From contig WVSM01000010.1 in the NCBI GenBank assembly GCA_015689645.1, forward strand, positions 41,964 to 105,963: a stretch of 64,000 nucleotides of DNA. Reading direction: 5' to 3'. The translations under genes were made by a program, and so were the position numbers. The notes beneath the pieces were generated by a model. The model ran no database searches, was not told where the DNA came from, and saw only the letters and a list, made by a program, of their open reading frames with translations. Source of the DNA: Rhodobacterales bacterium HKCCE4037 (GTDB lineage Bacteria; Pseudomonadota; Alphaproteobacteria; Rhodobacterales; Rhodobacteraceae). The stretch's first letter is position 1. Each line of letters opens with the position of its first letter. Positions 8,569 to 17,276 of this stretch are shown here, in pieces.

Positions 8569-10592
8569 GACAGCGGCCACGGGAGGTCGAGGTAGGATTG
8601 CAGCAAGCCGGGCGGGAAATCACGGTTGAGCAATGCTGCCATGGTGCAGATGAAGGCGATCCCGGCGGCCGTGTAGAGGATTGCGAAGGCCCAGGACTTG
8701 CCCGCCCGGAAGCGGATGAACATCAGCAGGAAAATGGCCAGCGCCAGGATGAACCCGAAGAGCGCCGTCAGCGCCAGGAGTCCCGCGAACCAGCCCAGGG
8801 TCTGCCAGAGGCCATAGGCGTTGTCGCGTTGGTCCATCACCTCGCGGTCCGCGAAAAGCGGGTCGGTTTCCGGCTTCAGACGGGTCTGAATGAACAGAAC
8901 CGCGCATCCAATCAGCCCTACGGTGGCTACGAAGACCGGGAAAACACGGTCCGTGCGCGCATAGTCGGGGATGGTTGCGGCGTCGTAATATGCAATCGCG
9001 ATATAGGCGGTGACCGCGACAAGGAACAGAAACGGCGCGCGTTTCCCGCCCGAGTTCACCGCACCTTCGGCCTGGATGTTCTTCGCCTGCCGCAAGCCTG
9101 CGATCACGGAGATCACCGTGACGATGATGAGGACGATGACAATCGGGCTGAGCAGGTAATCGAACCCTTCCTCCATGCTGCGCCGGAACCGGGATGCCGC
9201 AATCTGGTAGGCTTGGTTGGTGTAGCGCTCGGCTGGGGCCGCCAGCACGAAGCCGATCAGGAAAGCGGGCCGGGACCAGTCGAAGCGGCGCATCAGGATT
9301 CCAAGGAGGCCGATGCCGAGCAGCGCGACCAGATCCCAGATCTCCTGCCGCGACTGGAAGGCGGCAAAGGCAATGATCATGAACAGGAACGGGGCGAGAA
9401 GCGCGAAACGGATATTTGTCAGCCGCGCGATCCCGCCCGCCGCCGCGATGCAGATCAGCGTGCCCACGACGTTGGCGAGCGCCAGAAGCCAGACGATCGC
9501 ATAGGTGAAATTCAGGTTGTTGTTGATCATCGAGGGACCAACCTCGATCTGGCCGGTGCCGAGAAGCGCAATGCCCGAGATGAAGATGGCCATGGAGCCG
9601 GAACCGGGGATCCCGAACAGAAGCGTCGGGACCAGCCCGCCGCCTTCCTTGGCATTGTTCGAGCTTTCCGGCCCGATCACGCCGCGGATATCGCCGTGAC
9701 CATATTGCGATTTGTCCTTCGAGGTCTGGACCGCGTGGCCATAGGCGATCCAGTCCACGACCGACCCTCCTAGACCGGGGATGACACCGACGGCGACACC
9801 GATCAGGGAGCAGCGGATCGAAAGCCAGATATTGGCCCACCAATCCCTGACGCCTGTCAGCCAGCCGCCGCCGAGCACCTGCCGATCCGAAATCGCCTTG
9901 TCCTGCCGCAGAAGCGCAATGATTTCCGGCACGGCGAAGATCGCAAGGCCGACGATCACCAGTGCGAAGCCATCCACGAGATAGGGCATGTCGTAGCTGG
10001 ACATGCGCAGTTCACCCGACGCGGCACCTTCGCCGATCGTGCCGACCAGAAGGCCGAGGCAGGCCGCGACCAGCCCCTTCACCGCCACGCGGCCGGCGAG
10101 GATACCGACCATCGACAAGCCGAAGATGGTGACCATCAGCAGTTCTGGCGTCTGGAACGCGAGAACGATTGGCCGTGCCGCGAGAATGAAGAACGTCAGG
10201 AAGGCCGCGCCGAGCAAGCCACCGAACAGCGACGATGAGAATGCTGCCGAAAGTGCCCGGGCCGCCTGGCCCTTCTTGGCCAGAGGAAAGCCATCGAGAA
10301 CGGTCGCCTGGCTTGCGCTTGACCCCGGTATCCCCATCAGGACCGAGGCGAAGGTGTCGGACGTCGGGACGACCGCCACCATCCCCACCATCAGCGCGAG
10401 GCCGTAGAGTGGCTCCATCCCGAACATGAAGGGCAGCAGAAGCGACAGGCCCGCGATGCCCCCGAGGCCGGGAAACACGCCGATGCAGAGCCCCATGACG
10501 ACGCCCAGGACGAGATATCCCAAAACGGCGGGCTGAAGGATCATGCCGAAGGCCTCGCCAAGCGCGGGCATGGCGGTTGCGAAGAGGTCCAT
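8565..10592 (-). CDS. tctA: Fused TctA-TctB permease of a tripartite tricarboxylate transporter
   Basis: 675 residues, versus about 500 for a stand-alone TctA. Residues 1 to about 500 are TctA with its signatures: FPGLGGIAGLSLLLPF, GIPGSSASQATVLDGFPLAKKG-type loop, VIPGLGGSVVDWIAYGHA and LFGIPGSGSMAIFISG. From about residue 520 a second part with four hydrophobic segments starts (FLFLVAVTAYIAIAYYDA to the end) and looks like the small subunit TctB. No separate tctB exists in the locus, which supports a fusion. ATG at 10592 is preceded by AGGAG at 6 nt; a GTG one codon earlier is less well placed. It follows tctC after a stem-loop. Confidence 0.9.
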   Translation of the reverse strand: MDLFATAMPALGEAFGMILQPAVLGYLVLGVVMGLCIGVFPGLGGIAGLSLLLPFMFGMEPLYGLALMVGMVAVVPTSDTFASVLMGIPGSSASQATVLDGFPLAKKGQAARALSAAFSSSLFGGLLGAAFLTFFILAARPIVLAFQTPELLMVTIFGLSMVGILAGRVAVKGLVAACLGLLVGTIGEGAASGELRMSSYDMPYLVDGFALVIVGLAIFAVPEIIALLRQDKAISDRQVLGGGWLTGVRDWWANIWLSIRCSLIGVAVGVIPGLGGSVVDWIAYGHAVQTSKDKSQYGHGDIRGVIGPESSNNAKEGGGLVPTLLFGIPGSGSMAIFISGIALLGTGQIEVGPSMINNNLNFTYAIVWLLALANVVGTLICIAAAGGIARLTNIRFALLAPFLFMIIAFAAFQSRQEIWDLVALLGIGLLGILMRRFDWSRPAFLIGFVLAAPAERYTNQAYQIAASRFRRSMEEGFDYLLSPIVIVLIIVTVISVIAGLRQAKNIQAEGAVNSGGKRAPFLFLVAVTAYIAIAYYDAATIPDYARTDRVFPVFVATVGLIGCAVLFIQTRLKPETDPLFADREVMDQRDNAYGLWQTLGWFAGLLALTALFGFILALAIFLLMFIRFRAGKSWAFAILYTAAGIAFICTMAALLNRDFPPGLLQSYLDLPWPLS

Positions 10593-10624
10593 CACGGACT
10601 CCTGTCACTTTTCAGAATGGAAAT

Positions 10625-10651
10625 GCGCCCCGGGCCAAGGACCCGGGGCGC
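10625..10651 (-). promoter_or_regulatory. Intercistronic stem-loop between tctC and tctA
   Basis: Perfect 10-bp stem GCGCCCCGGG (10625-10634) with CCCGGGGCGC (10642-10651), 7-nt loop. No long T run follows on the minus strand, so it is more likely a 3'-end stabiliser or attenuator that gives the binding-protein gene more mRNA than the permease gene. Confidence 0.65.
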
Positions 10652-10667
10652 GCGCGGGAGGGGCGGA

Positions 10668-11768
10668 TTACTCGAGGACGACGCCGTAGCGCTCGGCCAG
10701 CCAGTCGATCACGTATGCCTGTGCCTCCTCAGGCACCGACGTCGCGCGTTCTAGTGCGGCCTCGGCCGCGGCACCTGTCATCTGCGGGTAGGCACCCAGG
10801 GTGTTCTCGGAGATCTCGGCGAAATCTGCACGCTCAGTGATCGCCTGGAAGGCGGCCGTGTAGGTGTCGATTGCCACCTGTGGTGCGCCCGCCGGCAGGA
10901 AGACCATCTTCTGTGCCGGGAAGCCGGCGGAGAAGAAGGCGAACCATGCATCCCAAGCCGGACCCGAGGTTTCGCAGGCCGGCGCGGCTTCGCAGACTTC
11001 CGCGAAAGTCGGCATGTCGGGGAAGGTCGGGTCGCGGACGATGTTGCCATCTGCGTCCAGTGCGCCGAAGTTGAACCACGGAACTGCCGTGCCCGCTTCG
11101 ACCAGAGGCGTGACGCCCGACAGGTACGAAGACGAGGTCTGGTAGTCGATGTTGGCTTCGCCGCGTTCGAACATCAGGCGGCCATCGCCCCGGCCTTCGA
11201 TGCCGAACACCGGCTCGACGTTGAGGCCAAGCATTTCCCATGCCAGCAGCGGAACAAGGTCAAGACGGGTCGCGCCCTGGCTGCCGTAGATGAAGTTCTC
11301 ACCTGCGATCGCATCGATGCCACCTTCTTCGAGGGCACCGGCAAGGTCAGCCGGCAGATAGACGACACCGCCGGTTCCGGAGGCCAGAACAACGTTCCAA
11401 TCGCCGTATTCGTAGCGCACGCGCGGATCGTTCAGCAGGTACGGGAACTGGGTCGAACCGGACGAGCCGAAGATCACGGTGCCGTCTTCGTATTCCAGTT
11501 CCTGGAAATGGTTGGCGCCGCGGGTCGAGCCTGCGCCGGGCATGAAGTTCACCACAACGGTGGGGTTGCCGGGCAGCGCCTCGGACAGCAGCGGTGCATA
11601 GAAGTTGGCCCAACGGGCCGAACCGCCGGTTTCCGAGAACGGAATGATCCATTCGACGGTCTGCCCGGACAGATCCAGGGCGTGGCCATCGGCGAAAGCC
11701 GGAGCGGCAAGGCCCGCTGCCGACACGGTCATAAGGAGCGCCGCAGAGCGCTTGAAGATATTGGTCAT
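10668..11768 (-). CDS. tctC: TctC-family tricarboxylate-binding protein
   Basis: Periplasmic solute-binding protein of the TTT system, 366 residues. A Sec signal peptide (MTNIFKRSAALLMTVSAAG, cleavage probably after AFA) leads into VEWIIPFSETGGSARWANF, then NFMPGAGSTRGANHF, matching the Bug/TctC fold. ATG 11768 has GGGAGG seven bases upstream; the frame continues upstream but without signal-peptide sense. First gene of the minus-strand locus, divergent from tctD with a 130-bp shared promoter region. It delivers the tri- or dicarboxylate to TctA-TctB. Ligand unknown. Confidence 0.9.
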   Translation of the reverse strand: MTNIFKRSAALLMTVSAAGLAAPAFADGHALDLSGQTVEWIIPFSETGGSARWANFYAPLLSEALPGNPTVVVNFMPGAGSTRGANHFQELEYEDGTVIFGSSGSTQFPYLLNDPRVRYEYGDWNVVLASGTGGVVYLPADLAGALEEGGIDAIAGENFIYGSQGATRLDLVPLLAWEMLGLNVEPVFGIEGRGDGRLMFERGEANIDYQTSSSYLSGVTPLVEAGTAVPWFNFGALDADGNIVRDPTFPDMPTFAEVCEAAPACETSGPAWDAWFAFFSAGFPAQKMVFLPAGAPQVAIDTYTAAFQAITERADFAEISENTLGAYPQMTGAAAEAALERATSVPEEAQAYVIDWLAERYGVVLE

Positions 11769-11898
11769 GGTTTCCTCCCAAATCGCGAGGCCACTCCCAG
11801 CCACGCGCAACTCACCTCGCCGACACTCCATTGCCGACTTGATGGCCCATGATTCCGATGCCAATCTTTCGCGAACCTTTCATCGGCACTAAAATCGC

Positions 11899-12570
11899 AT
11901 GCGCATCGTCATCGTCGAAGATAATATTTCTGTAGCCAAGGGAATTGCCTACCGCCTTCAGGACGAGGGGCATGCGGTCGATATCCTCCATGACGGGGCC
12001 GAAGCCGATGACTTCCTGCGGACAGAAGGGGCCGATCTGATCATTCTCGACATCAACTTGCCGGGTATGGGAGGCGTTGATCTTCTGAAGGCACTGCGCG
12101 TGCGGGGCGACACGCGGCCAGTGCTGATGTTGACCGCCCAGGCCGAATTGACCGACAAGGTCGCGGGTCTTGATGCAGGCGCCGATGACTACCTCGCCAA
12201 GCCTTTCGAGATGGATGAACTCAGCGCCCGCGTTCGGGCCCTCAGCCGACGCAAGCCTTCGGTCGACCCTGGCATTCACGCCATCGGGACGCTTACCTTC
12301 GACCCGTCTGCGCGCGCGGTTCTTGGCCCCGACGGCGATCTGACCGTCCCGCGCCGCGAAGTCGCGCTGTTCGAAAGCCTGCTGAATGCAAAGGGTCGTT
12401 TCGTGTCCAAGCAATCCTTGCTGGACAACATGTACGGCACCGGAAGCGACGTGGACGAGGCGGTAGTCGAAGTCTACGTCTCGCGGCTGCGCAAGCGTCT
12501 CAAGGGGTTTGGCGTTGAGATCGCGATGCGGCGGGGGATTGGCTATGCGATGGCCGAGTCCGGGTCATGA
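11899..12570 (+). CDS. tctD: Response regulator TctD-like
   Basis: OmpR-family response regulator, 223 residues. Receiver domain 1-115 with acidic pair Glu7/Asp8, phospho-acceptor Asp51 (LIILDINLPG) and Lys103 (DYLAKPF). Winged-helix DNA-binding domain at about 125-218 (VEVYVSRLRKRLKG). It is divergent from tctC and its stop overlaps the start of the kinase gene (ATGA), the standard tctDE arrangement. It probably activates the divergent transporter genes in response to substrate. No clear Shine-Dalgarno is seen; a -10-like TAAAAT lies only 4 bases before the ATG, which might mean a leaderless mRNA. Confidence 0.9.
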   Translation: MRIVIVEDNISVAKGIAYRLQDEGHAVDILHDGAEADDFLRTEGADLIILDINLPGMGGVDLLKALRVRGDTRPVLMLTAQAELTDKVAGLDAGADDYLAKPFEMDELSARVRALSRRKPSVDPGIHAIGTLTFDPSARAVLGPDGDLTVPRREVALFESLLNAKGRFVSKQSLLDNMYGTGSDVDEAVVEVYVSRLRKRLKGFGVEIAMRRGIGYAMAESGS

Positions 12571-13931
12571 CGCGCACCCTGTCGCTGCGCCTTCGCCTTA
12601 CCCTTATCATCCTTGTTCCACTTCTGTTGATCTCTGCCGCCGTGGCGGTTTGGGCGACGCGTGATGCGCAGGCCCGGGCCGCCGACAGATTCGACCGTTC
12701 CCTGCTTGTGACCGCCCTGGGCATTTCGCGCGATACCGCGATCAGTGGTGGGGATGCCCTCAGCCAGGAAACGCGGGACCTTCTCCGGAATACGTCGGGT
12801 GGACCCGTCTTCTACCACGTCTATGCACCCGACGGGGTGTTTGTGACGGGTTATGCAACCCCGCCCGTCCCCCCTCGTATCGAGCCTGCCGAAGGGGCCG
12901 TATTCTTCGACTCGGTCCATTTGGGGCGTCCCGTGCGGGCCGTCCGCCTGACCGACTCGATGCTGATCGACGGGCTCTCAGGGGATTTCACCTTCACGGT
13001 CTGGCAAGACCTCGCGCTGCGGGACGGATTTGTCAGAAGCCTGTCCCAGCGCACCTACGTGGTCATGACCACGCTCATCGCTGCCGTGGGGCTGATCGTG
13101 TGGTTCGGTGTCCGGTTCGGCCTGCGCCCGCTTCTCGACCTCGAACAGGCGATTGAACAGCGTTCCTCTACCGACCTCACGCCGATCAGCCGGCCTATCC
13201 CGGACGAGGTGCAGGGCATCGTCGGCAGACTTAACGCGTTGTTGTCGGAACTGGCTGCGACGATGCAGGCAAAGGACCGCTTCATTTCGGACGCGGCACA
13301 TCAATTGCGCAATCCGATCGCCGGTGTGCTTGCCCTTTCGGAGGCCGTTATGGCCTCGAAGACAGAAGACGATTTCAGGACCCGCAGCGCCGATCTGACC
13401 GAAGCCGCGGCGCACGCTGCCCGTTTGACCGAAGACCTTCTGGCGTTCGAGCGCGCGCGGTCCGCACCCTCGACCGAGAGTTTGCCGGAGGATGACGTGC
13501 ACGACATCCTTGTTGATGTGGTCACCCGGCTGCAGCGTGACGCGTCCGCCGCAAACGTCATCCTCACGCTCACAGGTGAAACCGGCCCGATTTTCACGAG
13601 AGCAGATCGCACGCTTCTGGGGCAGGCAATCGAGAACCTGATCCGCAACGCGCTTGCCCATGGAGGCAATGGACTCAAAAAGGTCACGGTGACGTTGGAG
13701 GCGTCGGACGAAGAGCTGGTGATCTGCATTGCCGATGATGGAAAGGGACTGAGCCCGGACGAATACGCGACGGCTTTGTCCCGGTTTGGCCAAGTGACAG
13801 CCAGCGAAGGCAGCGGACTTGGATTGCCTATTGCCGAAGCGGTTGCCGAAGCGCATGGCGGTGAACTCCGGCTTTCCGACGGAAACCCGGGGTTACGCGT
13901 TTGCATGGTTCTGCCGGGCTCCGGAAAATGA
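12567..13931 (+). CDS. tctE: Sensor histidine kinase TctE-like
   Basis: 454 residues. N-terminal membrane segment 10-30, a 2CSK-type extracytoplasmic sensor region at about 31-160, second membrane segment 164-183, then HAMP-like linker. H box DAAHQLRNPIAGVLAL carries His245; N box IENLIRNALAHGGNG; G boxes IADDGKGLSPDE and GSGLGLPIAEAVAEAHGG. The H box and sensor arrangement match the TctE/QseC class that senses tricarboxylates. Start overlaps tctD by 4 bp. Partner of the regulator at 11899. Confidence 0.9.
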   Translation: MTRTLSLRLRLTLIILVPLLLISAAVAVWATRDAQARAADRFDRSLLVTALGISRDTAISGGDALSQETRDLLRNTSGGPVFYHVYAPDGVFVTGYATPPVPPRIEPAEGAVFFDSVHLGRPVRAVRLTDSMLIDGLSGDFTFTVWQDLALRDGFVRSLSQRTYVVMTTLIAAVGLIVWFGVRFGLRPLLDLEQAIEQRSSTDLTPISRPIPDEVQGIVGRLNALLSELAATMQAKDRFISDAAHQLRNPIAGVLALSEAVMASKTEDDFRTRSADLTEAAAHAARLTEDLLAFERARSAPSTESLPEDDVHDILVDVVTRLQRDASAANVILTLTGETGPIFTRADRTLLGQAIENLIRNALAHGGNGLKKVTVTLEASDEELVICIADDGKGLSPDEYATALSRFGQVTASEGSGLGLPIAEAVAEAHGGELRLSDGNPGLRVCMVLPGSGK

Positions 13932-14112
13932 ATTGATAAGACCGTTTCGACCTCCGGTGCATCATGTGCCTCCTACGGGCAACCGCATAGTCGTTTTCGA
14001 ACTCGGAACGCTGAATCCTTTGGAGTACCGATGATCAACGAGCCCTGATTGATTTCCGCACATAAAGATGCTGCGGCGCGGAAAATGTCTTTCAACTTAA
14101 TGGCGGCTTTGG
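13932..14112. other. Intergenic sequence without recognised content
   Basis: Between tctE and the IS3 remnant. A minus-strand frame is open here but shows no family I recognise, and it joins IS debris. No terminator with a T run is evident after tctE. Confidence 0.4.
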
Positions 14113-14210
14113 GCCGAACTTGGCCGTCCAGATATAGAATCTGCCGTCCGACATGCCGTGTTTGCGGCAATGGCCCGCACCCTTCGTGCCGGCCTCGCGC
14201 TTTGTCAGAT
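14113..14210 (-). pseudogene. IS3-family OrfA fragment
   Basis: Minus-strand translation reads CRKHGMSDGRFYIWTAKFG, the helix-turn-helix segment typical of IS3-group OrfA transposase subunits (CRKHG-S-ATFY-WK-KYG). Only about 30 residues survive; no start, leucine zipper or OrfB is present. It abuts the IS21 end on its right, so two different elements have decayed on top of each other. Confidence 0.7.
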
Positions 14211-14235
14211 TGTGCTCCACTCGGCCGCTGTGCCA

Positions 14236-14282
14236 ATCGGCACCGAATATTGACCCCTTATCGGCGCCCAAAAGTGATCCCC
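14236..14282. mobile_element. Terminal repeats of an IS21-family element
   Basis: Two imperfect direct repeats: ATCGGCACCGAATATTGACC with two further C (14236-14257) and ATCGGCGCCCAAAAGTGATC with three further C (14260-14282). IS21-family ends carry multiple repeats of this kind (…GGGGTCAATTTTCGGTGCCGAT on the other strand). They follow the istB tail at the expected distance. Confidence 0.65.
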
Positions 14283-14357
14283 TTGGCGGGACGGAAGCTG
14301 GCCCGATGCGGTGTAGCCTCCACACAGCGCAACCGCGTCGGGCCAGCGTGGTCTAAG

Positions 14358-14440
14358 CTACTCGCGGGTTTTGAAGCTCCAGCTCTCGTTGCCGGTTTCA
14401 ACGAGTTCGCAGTGATGGGTCAGGCGGTCGGGCAGCGCAG
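14358..14440 (-). pseudogene. IstB C-terminal fragment (IS21 family)
   Basis: Minus-strand frame reading LPDRLTHHCELVETGNESW, then SFKTRE and stop at 14358. This is the C-terminal end of the IS21 helper ATPase IstB (LLDRLTHHC-I-ETGN-S-RFK). The rest of istB and all of istA are absent. Upstream it is fused to the truncated AAA ATPase gene at about 14435-14440, so an IS21 insertion followed by deletion is likely. Confidence 0.75.
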
Positions 14441-14989
14441 CCGGAACCCGTCACTGCCCGAACCGATGTCGATCGAGACCTCGGGAATCTTGCACAACCG
14501 CGCGAGGCTCCGCGCCAGATGTGTTTTGCCGACCGAGGCCGGCCCGTCGAGCAGGATTGGCCGGAACCAGAGCCCATGACCCCGCGCCGCCGCCCGGCGC
14601 ATGTCGCGCCAGATGTGCTCGATGGCCTGCCGCATCCATGGCATTTCTTCTAGGAGTTCCGCCGCGATCTCGTCGGCACGATGCTCGGTCGCGGGACCCT
14701 GCAGGCTAATCCCCTCGAACACGGCACTCAGTTGTTCCCAGTCCTCTTTCCTGATGTTGGGGTTCCTCTGCGCCTTCCGCTGCGCCTCGTGCAGCCTGCG
14801 GGCGCGGCGGCCGATGCGGTCCCAGTCCGGGCGGGGGACAGGGTCGAGCATCGTTTCCGCATCCGCATCCTCATCGGCGGCCTTGCGGCGCCGGAGGTCG
14901 GCGAGGAATCGACCGAGGCGCTTTTCGATCTCGTTTGTCGGAGTAGGTGGCCGGCGCAGGCCAGGGGCGAAGTCGAAGGGTTTGGGCAT
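14420..14989 (-). pseudogene. AAA-family ATPase, truncated after Walker A
   Basis: 189 codons starting at ATG 14989 (MPKPFDFAPGLRRPP). The N-terminal part is charged and helical; the Walker A motif is GPASVGKTHLARSLARL (residues about 157-173). The frame ends 16 residues later, where the DNA switches to istB tail sequence, so Walker B, sensor and arginine-finger regions are missing. It resembles the larger Lon-related AAA proteins found in Rhodobacteraceae. The gene is almost certainly dead or at most yields an inactive fragment. The non-canonical Ala-Ser in the P-loop is intact otherwise. Confidence 0.75.
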
Positions 14990-15506
14990 GGGGATATCCT
15001 TCGCGCTGCCGGTCTCACGGCTGGCGCGTTCCTCGAAATGTGCATGTCGGGTGGGGCTGGTCCGCGGGCTCAACGCGGGTAGGGGCAACCTATCGACAGG
15101 TGGCGTGCGAGGACGCTTGGCGCTTTGGCCGACGCCGCGAGCACACGCGGGACACTTCTTGTCAGGAGGACAGGGGACATCATGGAGGGCAGTCTCGGGC
15201 AGCAGGTAGCCATGACCCGAACCTTGGTCCGAGTCGCGATCGTCAGAGAGAGGTGCCTATGAGCTGATTGCGTTTCATGCGGCGAGGAAGCATGGCGCTG
15301 GCAGTCCTGTCAATCAAGTCCTGCTCGGGTGGGAGGGACTTGTGGCCATGCTCGCCAAGCCCACGGCCCTTCTGTTGACCAACAGGCGTTGCACATAAAA
15401 TCAAGCGCTTGTGTGATAGTGGCAGAAAATACCCCGGTAAAGACTCGCGAAAACGCCCCGTTTGGCAGAGTTGCATCCGCCGGAACAGGAACAAGTTCGG
15501 GGAGAG
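14990..15506. other. 517-bp region with no recognised gene
   Basis: Lies between the truncated ATPase and the tRNA. Short frames exist on both strands but none has a convincing start, ribosome binding site or family pattern, and the one reaching the right end only covers the tRNA. Probably decayed island sequence at the 3' end of the tRNA. Confidence 0.5.
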
Positions 15507-15583
15507 TGGTAGGCCCGGCAGGACTTGAACCCGCAACCAAAGCGTTATGAGCGCTCTGCTCTAACCAATTGAGCTACAGGCCC
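15507..15583 (-). tRNA. tRNA with CAT anticodon, probably tRNA-Ile2
   Basis: 77 nt with encoded CCA. Acceptor GGGCCTG with CGGGCCT; D arm AGCTC…GAGC; anticodon loop CTCATAA; T arm GCGGG-TTCAAGT-CCTGC. CAT may be elongator Met or Ile2 (lysidine-modified C34 reading AUA). The G-starting acceptor and the TGGTT variable loop favour Ile2; it is not the initiator, which lacks the 1-72 pair. Confidence 0.85.
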
Positions 15584-15704
15584 CCTTGCGTCCGGCAAGA
15601 GGTAGCAGAGGCGCCCGCCGGTGGGAAGCGGGTGCGTCGCGTTGCAGCGCCGGGCGCGACGCAGTAGGGGATGACAACCCCGCCCGGTCATCCCGAGGAT
15701 TGCC

Positions 15705-16106
15705 ATGCCCGCCCTTGCCCCGATTGCCCTTAGATATCTTGCCTGGCTCGTCGGGCTGCGCATTCTCTACATCGGCCTGACCGCAATCACCGGTCTGCCG
15801 AACACACAGGCAACGATCGTGATCCTGGCGTCGGCCCCGGCGGTCGAGATTGCGATCTACGCGCTGCGAAAGGCGACGGCCCCGATTCCGTTCAAGGGAT
15901 GGGCGACGATATGGGCGCTGCTGATGGCGATCTACCTCGTGATACACGTGATGATCCCGGCATTCATCCTGCCGCCGTTCCGTGCGCTGCTTGCCGATGC
16001 CAGCGTGCTAGGCAGCCTGTTGATCGTGACGGCCAGCACCGGCGCGATGCTGGCGCTGTTCCTCTGGCTCGGCACCCGCGCCGGCGGGAACCGACGGACG
16101 GGCTGA
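15705..16106 (+). CDS. Small integral membrane protein (133 aa)
   Basis: Unrecognised protein with four hydrophobic segments (about 8-28, 36-55, 66-90, 100-125) and a short positively charged C-terminus (GGNRRTG), probably in the inner membrane. No domain can be named. It lies between the tRNA and purM, same strand as purM, with 120 bp before purM. Ribosome binding site is weak (GGATTGCC before the ATG). Confidence 0.6.
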   Translation: MPALAPIALRYLAWLVGLRILYIGLTAITGLPNTQATIVILASAPAVEIAIYALRKATAPIPFKGWATIWALLMAIYLVIHVMIPAFILPPFRALLADASVLGSLLIVTASTGAMLALFLWLGTRAGGNRRTG

Positions 16107-16226
16107 GGCCGCGCGAACGGGCAAAAAATGCGATGAGATAGACCTGATGCGTCGGGTGATGCATGGACGCTTCGTCTGCGTGCTGGTAACGGACGGGCGA
16201 AACGCGGCCTCGGGGGACCTTTGGCG

Positions 16227-17276
16227 ATGACGGACGACACGAAATCGGCGCTCACCTATGCGCAGGCAGGGGTGGATATCGACGCAGGCAACGCGTTGGT
16301 CGACCGGATCAAGCCGGCGGCAGCGGCGACGACGCGACCCGGTGTCATGGCGGGCCTCGGTGGGTTCGGCGCTCTGTTTGATCTGCAAGCGGCAGGATAC
16401 GACGATCCGGTGCTGGTCGCGGCGACCGATGGCGTCGGAACCAAGCTGAAGATCGCCATCGACACTGGCCATTTCGACACGATCGGCGTGGATCTTGTCG
16501 CCATGTGTGTGAACGACCTCGTCTGCCAGGGGGCCGAGCCGCTGTTCTTCTTGGATTATTTCGCCACCGGCAAGCTGGAGGTGGAGGCCGCTGCCACTAT
16601 CGTGGAAGGCATCGCCAAGGGATGCGCCGACAGCGGTTGCGCCCTGATCGGCGGCGAGACGGCGGAGATGCCCGGCATGTACGCGCCCGGCGATTTCGAC
16701 CTTGCGGGGTTCGCGGTGGGCGCGATGGACCGCGGCGCGGCCCTGCCGGCGAACGTGGCCGAGGGTGACGTTCTTCTCGGCCTCGGCTCCGACGGGGTAC
16801 ACTCGAACGGCTATTCCCTGGTGCGCCGCGTGGTGGAGCGGGCGGGCCTAGACTGGAACGCACGGGCACCATTTGCCGACGGTTCCCTCGGTGCGGCGCT
16901 TCTGGCCCCGACGCGGCTCTACGTGAAGCCGGCCCTCGACGCGATCCGTGCGGGTGGCGTCCATGCGCTCGCCCATATCACCGGCGGCGGGTTGACCGAG
17001 AACCTTCCGCGTGTCCTGCCCGACGGGCTCGGCGCCGAGATCGACCTCACCTCGTGGCCGCTGCCGCCGGTCTTCGGCTGGCTGGCGCAGGAGGGCGCTC
17101 TGGAGCAGGCCGAGCTGCTGAAGACCTTCAACGCGGGCATCGGGATGGTCTTGGTCGTGGCTGCCGATCAGGTGGAGACGTTGACCACACTCCTGACCGA
17201 CGCGGGCGAAACCGTGCATCGCATCGGCCAGGTCGCGGCGGGCGAGGGGGTGCGCTATTCGGGGCAGCTTGCGTGA
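16227..17276 (+). CDS. purM: Phosphoribosylformylglycinamidine cyclo-ligase PurM
   Basis: AIR synthetase, ATP-dependent ring closure of FGAM in purine synthesis. 349 residues, the family's usual length. N-terminal [65 protein letters not shown] and the C-terminal [16 protein letters not shown] are all family hallmarks. I use ATG 16227 (MTDDTKSAL) rather than the TTG two codons earlier, because GGGGA is better spaced. Its stop overlaps the GTG of purN. Confidence 0.97.
   Translation: MTDDTKSALTYAQAGVDIDAGNALVDRIKPAAAATTRPGVMAGLGGFGALFDLQAAGYDDPVLVAATDGVGTKLKIAIDTGHFDTIGVDLVAMCVNDLVCQGAEPLFFLDYFATGKLEVEAAATIVEGIAKGCADSGCALIGGETAEMPGMYAPGDFDLAGFAVGAMDRGAALPANVAEGDVLLGLGSDGVHSNGYSLVRRVVERAGLDWNARAPFADGSLGAALLAPTRLYVKPALDAIRAGGVHALAHITGGGLTENLPRVLPDGLGAEIDLTSWPLPPVFGWLAQEGALEQAELLKTFNAGIGMVLVVAADQVETLTTLLTDAGETVHRIGQVAAGEGVRYSGQLA

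Noticed and set aside
12500..12724. Minus-strand frames through tctD and tctE
   Set aside because: Typical antisense open frames of GC-rich coding DNA; no start or domain support.
14420..14989. AAA ATPase counted as a functional gene
   Set aside because: The frame stops soon after Walker A and turns into istB tail sequence.
15311..15330. TCAAGTCCTGC near the tRNA 3' end, a possible att half-site
   Set aside because: An 11-bp match on the opposite strand to the tRNA; too short and wrongly oriented for an attachment site.
15329..15583. Plus-strand frame ending in VGPAGLEPATKAL
   Set aside because: The ending is the familiar artefact of translating antisense to a tRNA; no gene here.
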